NCBI GenBank assembly: GCA_012727835.1
Contig: JAAYGE010000220.1
Span: 1 to 6,804 of the forward strand
Direction: 5' to 3'
Length of the DNA: 6,804 nt
Origin: Bacillota bacterium
GTDB lineage: Bacteria; Bacillota_H; UBA994; UBA5500
Shown here: positions 5,587 to 6,804 of the stretch, piece by piece
Layout: every line of letters begins with the position of its first letter
How positions within the stretch are numbered: position 1 is the stretch's first letter
The notes under the pieces: generated by a model
The model's input: the letters and a program-made list of their open reading frames with translations, nothing else
Databases searched by the model: none
Told to the model about the DNA's origin: nothing
Position numbers and translations under genes: made by a program

Positions 5587-6804
5587 CTACTCCTTGCTGC
5601 GAGGCGTTTTTGTCCACGATGTGGGATGCCTATTGACACTCTTCAGTAGGAGGGCACTGGTAAAGGGTACCGGGAAAAAGAAGGATGCCAAGGGCAAAAA
5701 CAATAACTGGGCAACAGCTATGAAGCGTCCGTGCCTGGTATGGGGACGGCCCGCCATATCCAGGTGTTTACGATAACGGAAGTAGGCATAAAAGGTAAAA
5801 CCCAGGTAGACCACGCTGAAGGCTCGAATTACGTGGCGCACACTGTTGGGCACCGCCTGCACATCCACTTGGCCAGAAAGCCAAAGCAGCATCATTAGCG
5901 GCGGCACCAGCGTTGCACACTGGAAAAAACTCCATTCCAACGGCCCTTTGAGCAACAACTCCCGTAGCAGGGGGCGTTTTTGTTCCTGTGGGTAGGAATC
6001 ATCCTGCTTAATCTTGTCCATCACCTGCAGAAAACCGGTGCCCCAACGCAACCGCTGCCGATAGAAGCCCTTAACCGTGGCCGGTGTTTGTTCACTGCTG
6101 GGGTAGGGCAAATATTCGGGCCAAGCCCCCGTCTTTAGATAGGCGCGGGTGCCCAACTCCAGATCTTCCGTGAGAATAGTGGAATCATAGCCGCCCAGCT
6201 CGTCCAGCAGTTTCCGCTCTATGAAAAGATTGGTGCCTCCTACAAAGGGCAGACGCCTAAACATGATCGGCAAATACCAATCGTGGGATACGGTCTGGTA
6301 AAGGCCCGCCAGCTTACTTAAGGGGCAAATGTCATAGAAGTTGCGCACCTGAAAGGCCGGGCCCTGAAAAATGCGTACCGGTTTTTCATCGGTCAAAAGC
6401 CGATAGGCAATGTATAACAGCACATTGGGGTCGGGACGGCTTTCCGCATCGTAGAAACCATACATTACCGTTCGTTCATCAACCGCTAGAGGTAAAGCAT
6501 AGTTGAGAGCCCGCCCCTTGGTGGAGGGAACCGGGTACCCTAAACACTTACCGTTAAATTTACCATCGAAGTCATAGGGAACTTCCACATGTTTAACTAC
6601 CGGCTTATTGGGTTCTTCTTTCAGCTCTCCCTGTACCCGCTCCACTATCTGTTGGGTGGAAGGATAGCAAAACCGGTAGACCTCTAGCAGATGCTCAGTC
6701 AATTTATTGGCGGCTTGCATTTCAACCACCACCTGCTGTACCCGGTCGCCCACCATCTTGGCTAAGCGGGAGACAATTTCCTGGGTAATACGATGGTTGG
6801 CCCG
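5587..6804 (-). CDS. Membrane-bound family 2 glycosyltransferase (N-terminus outside window)
   Basis: The frame is open from the stop at 5587-5589 to the right edge (405 full codons), so the Met at 6756 is probably internal. Numbering from that Met, it has the GT-A fold marks of GT2 enzymes that use a nucleotide-sugar: KGRALNYAL (80-88), DAE (103-105) as the DxD-type metal/nucleotide site, GGTNLFIERKLLDELGGYD (173-191), TED (196-198) with the likely catalytic Asp, and QRLRW (234-238), the QxxRW signature of processive and related synthases. Three hydrophobic segments follow (about 274-295, 309-326, 344-372), placing the C-terminus in the membrane. It resembles the cellulose-synthase-like/egghead-type branch, but substrate and product cannot be told. 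A role in a surface polysaccharide or glycolipid is inference. It converges on the NYN gene and shares the hairpin terminator; no partner genes are visible. Confidence 0.88.
   Translation of the reverse strand, partial: RANHRITQEIVSRLAKMVGDRVQQVVVEMQAANKLTEHLLEVYRFCYPSTQQIVERVQGELKEEPNKPVVKHVEVPYDFDGKFNGKCLGYPVPSTKGRALNYALPLAVDERTVMYGFYDAESRPDPNVLLYIAYRLLTDEKPVRIFQGPAFQVRNFYDICPLSKLAGLYQTVSHDWYLPIMFRRLPFVGGTNLFIERKLLDELGGYDSTILTEDLELGTRAYLKTGAWPEYLPYPSSEQTPATVKGFYRQRLRWGTGFLQVMDKIKQDDSYPQEQKRPLLRELLLKGPLEWSFFQCATLVPPLMMLLWLSGQVDVQAVPNSVRHVIRAFSVVYLGFTFYAYFRYRKHLDMAGRPHTRHGRFIAVAQLLFLPLASFFFPVPFTSALLLKSVNRHPTSWTKTPRSKE

Noticed and set aside
6754..6756. Minus-strand ATG 6756 as the start of the glycosyltransferase
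   Set aside because: Sixteen more open codons run to the window edge, and the N-terminal part of the GT-A fold would otherwise be missing.

Overview
The window looks like a chromosomal segment of a Gram-positive, Firmicutes/Clostridia-like bacterium. The evidence is a short-form GyrB followed closely by an 812-residue GyrA with a Gram-positive-type C-terminal domain lacking an acidic tail, AGGAGG-type ribosome binding sites, a Rae1/YacP-family NYN nuclease (a family known mainly from Firmicutes), and moderate base composition with GTG start use. No species can be named from the sequence alone.

Layout, left to right. (1) 1-896: 3' part of gyrB, cut by the left edge. (2) 926-3364: complete gyrA, 29 bases after gyrB. 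(3) 3365-3514: intergenic region with an imperfect GC-rich hairpin (likely gyrA terminator) and only weak promoter-like boxes. (4) 3515-4943: a chemotaxis-type block with one intact single-domain CheW gene, overlapped by a gene that would encode a 330-codon double-CheW protein but carries an in-frame TAA at codon 118, inside its first CheW domain. (5) 4969-5499: Rae1/YacP-like NYN endoribonuclease, 25 bases further on and probably in the same transcript; its start lies in an 11-bp tandem duplication. (6) 5500-5586: a convergent intergenic region holding a strong sigma-A-like promoter pointing right and a perfect 12-bp-stem hairpin that can terminate both strands. (7) 5587-6804 minus strand: membrane-bound GT2 glycosyltransferase, cut by the right edge.

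GyrB and GyrA form the A2B2 gyrase that supercoils DNA. The CheW-type proteins would couple chemoreceptors to a CheA kinase that is not in this window. The NYN protein probably acts on mRNA at the ribosome. The glycosyltransferase is a separate, convergent unit probably involved in a surface polysaccharide or glycolipid.

The most notable observations: the gyrase has lost several normally conserved active-site and drug-pocket side chains (GyrA Ser83 to Gly, GyrA Arg121 to Ser, GyrB Lys447/Arg to Gly, E. coli numbering) although the proteins otherwise look intact; a clean nonsense codon splits an otherwise conserved double-CheW gene without any frame change; the two intergenic hairpins share nearly the same stem; and a promoter and terminator sit back to back with no gene between them, which could give a ~50-nt RNA. 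None of these proves a new system. The gyrase substitutions are the best lead.
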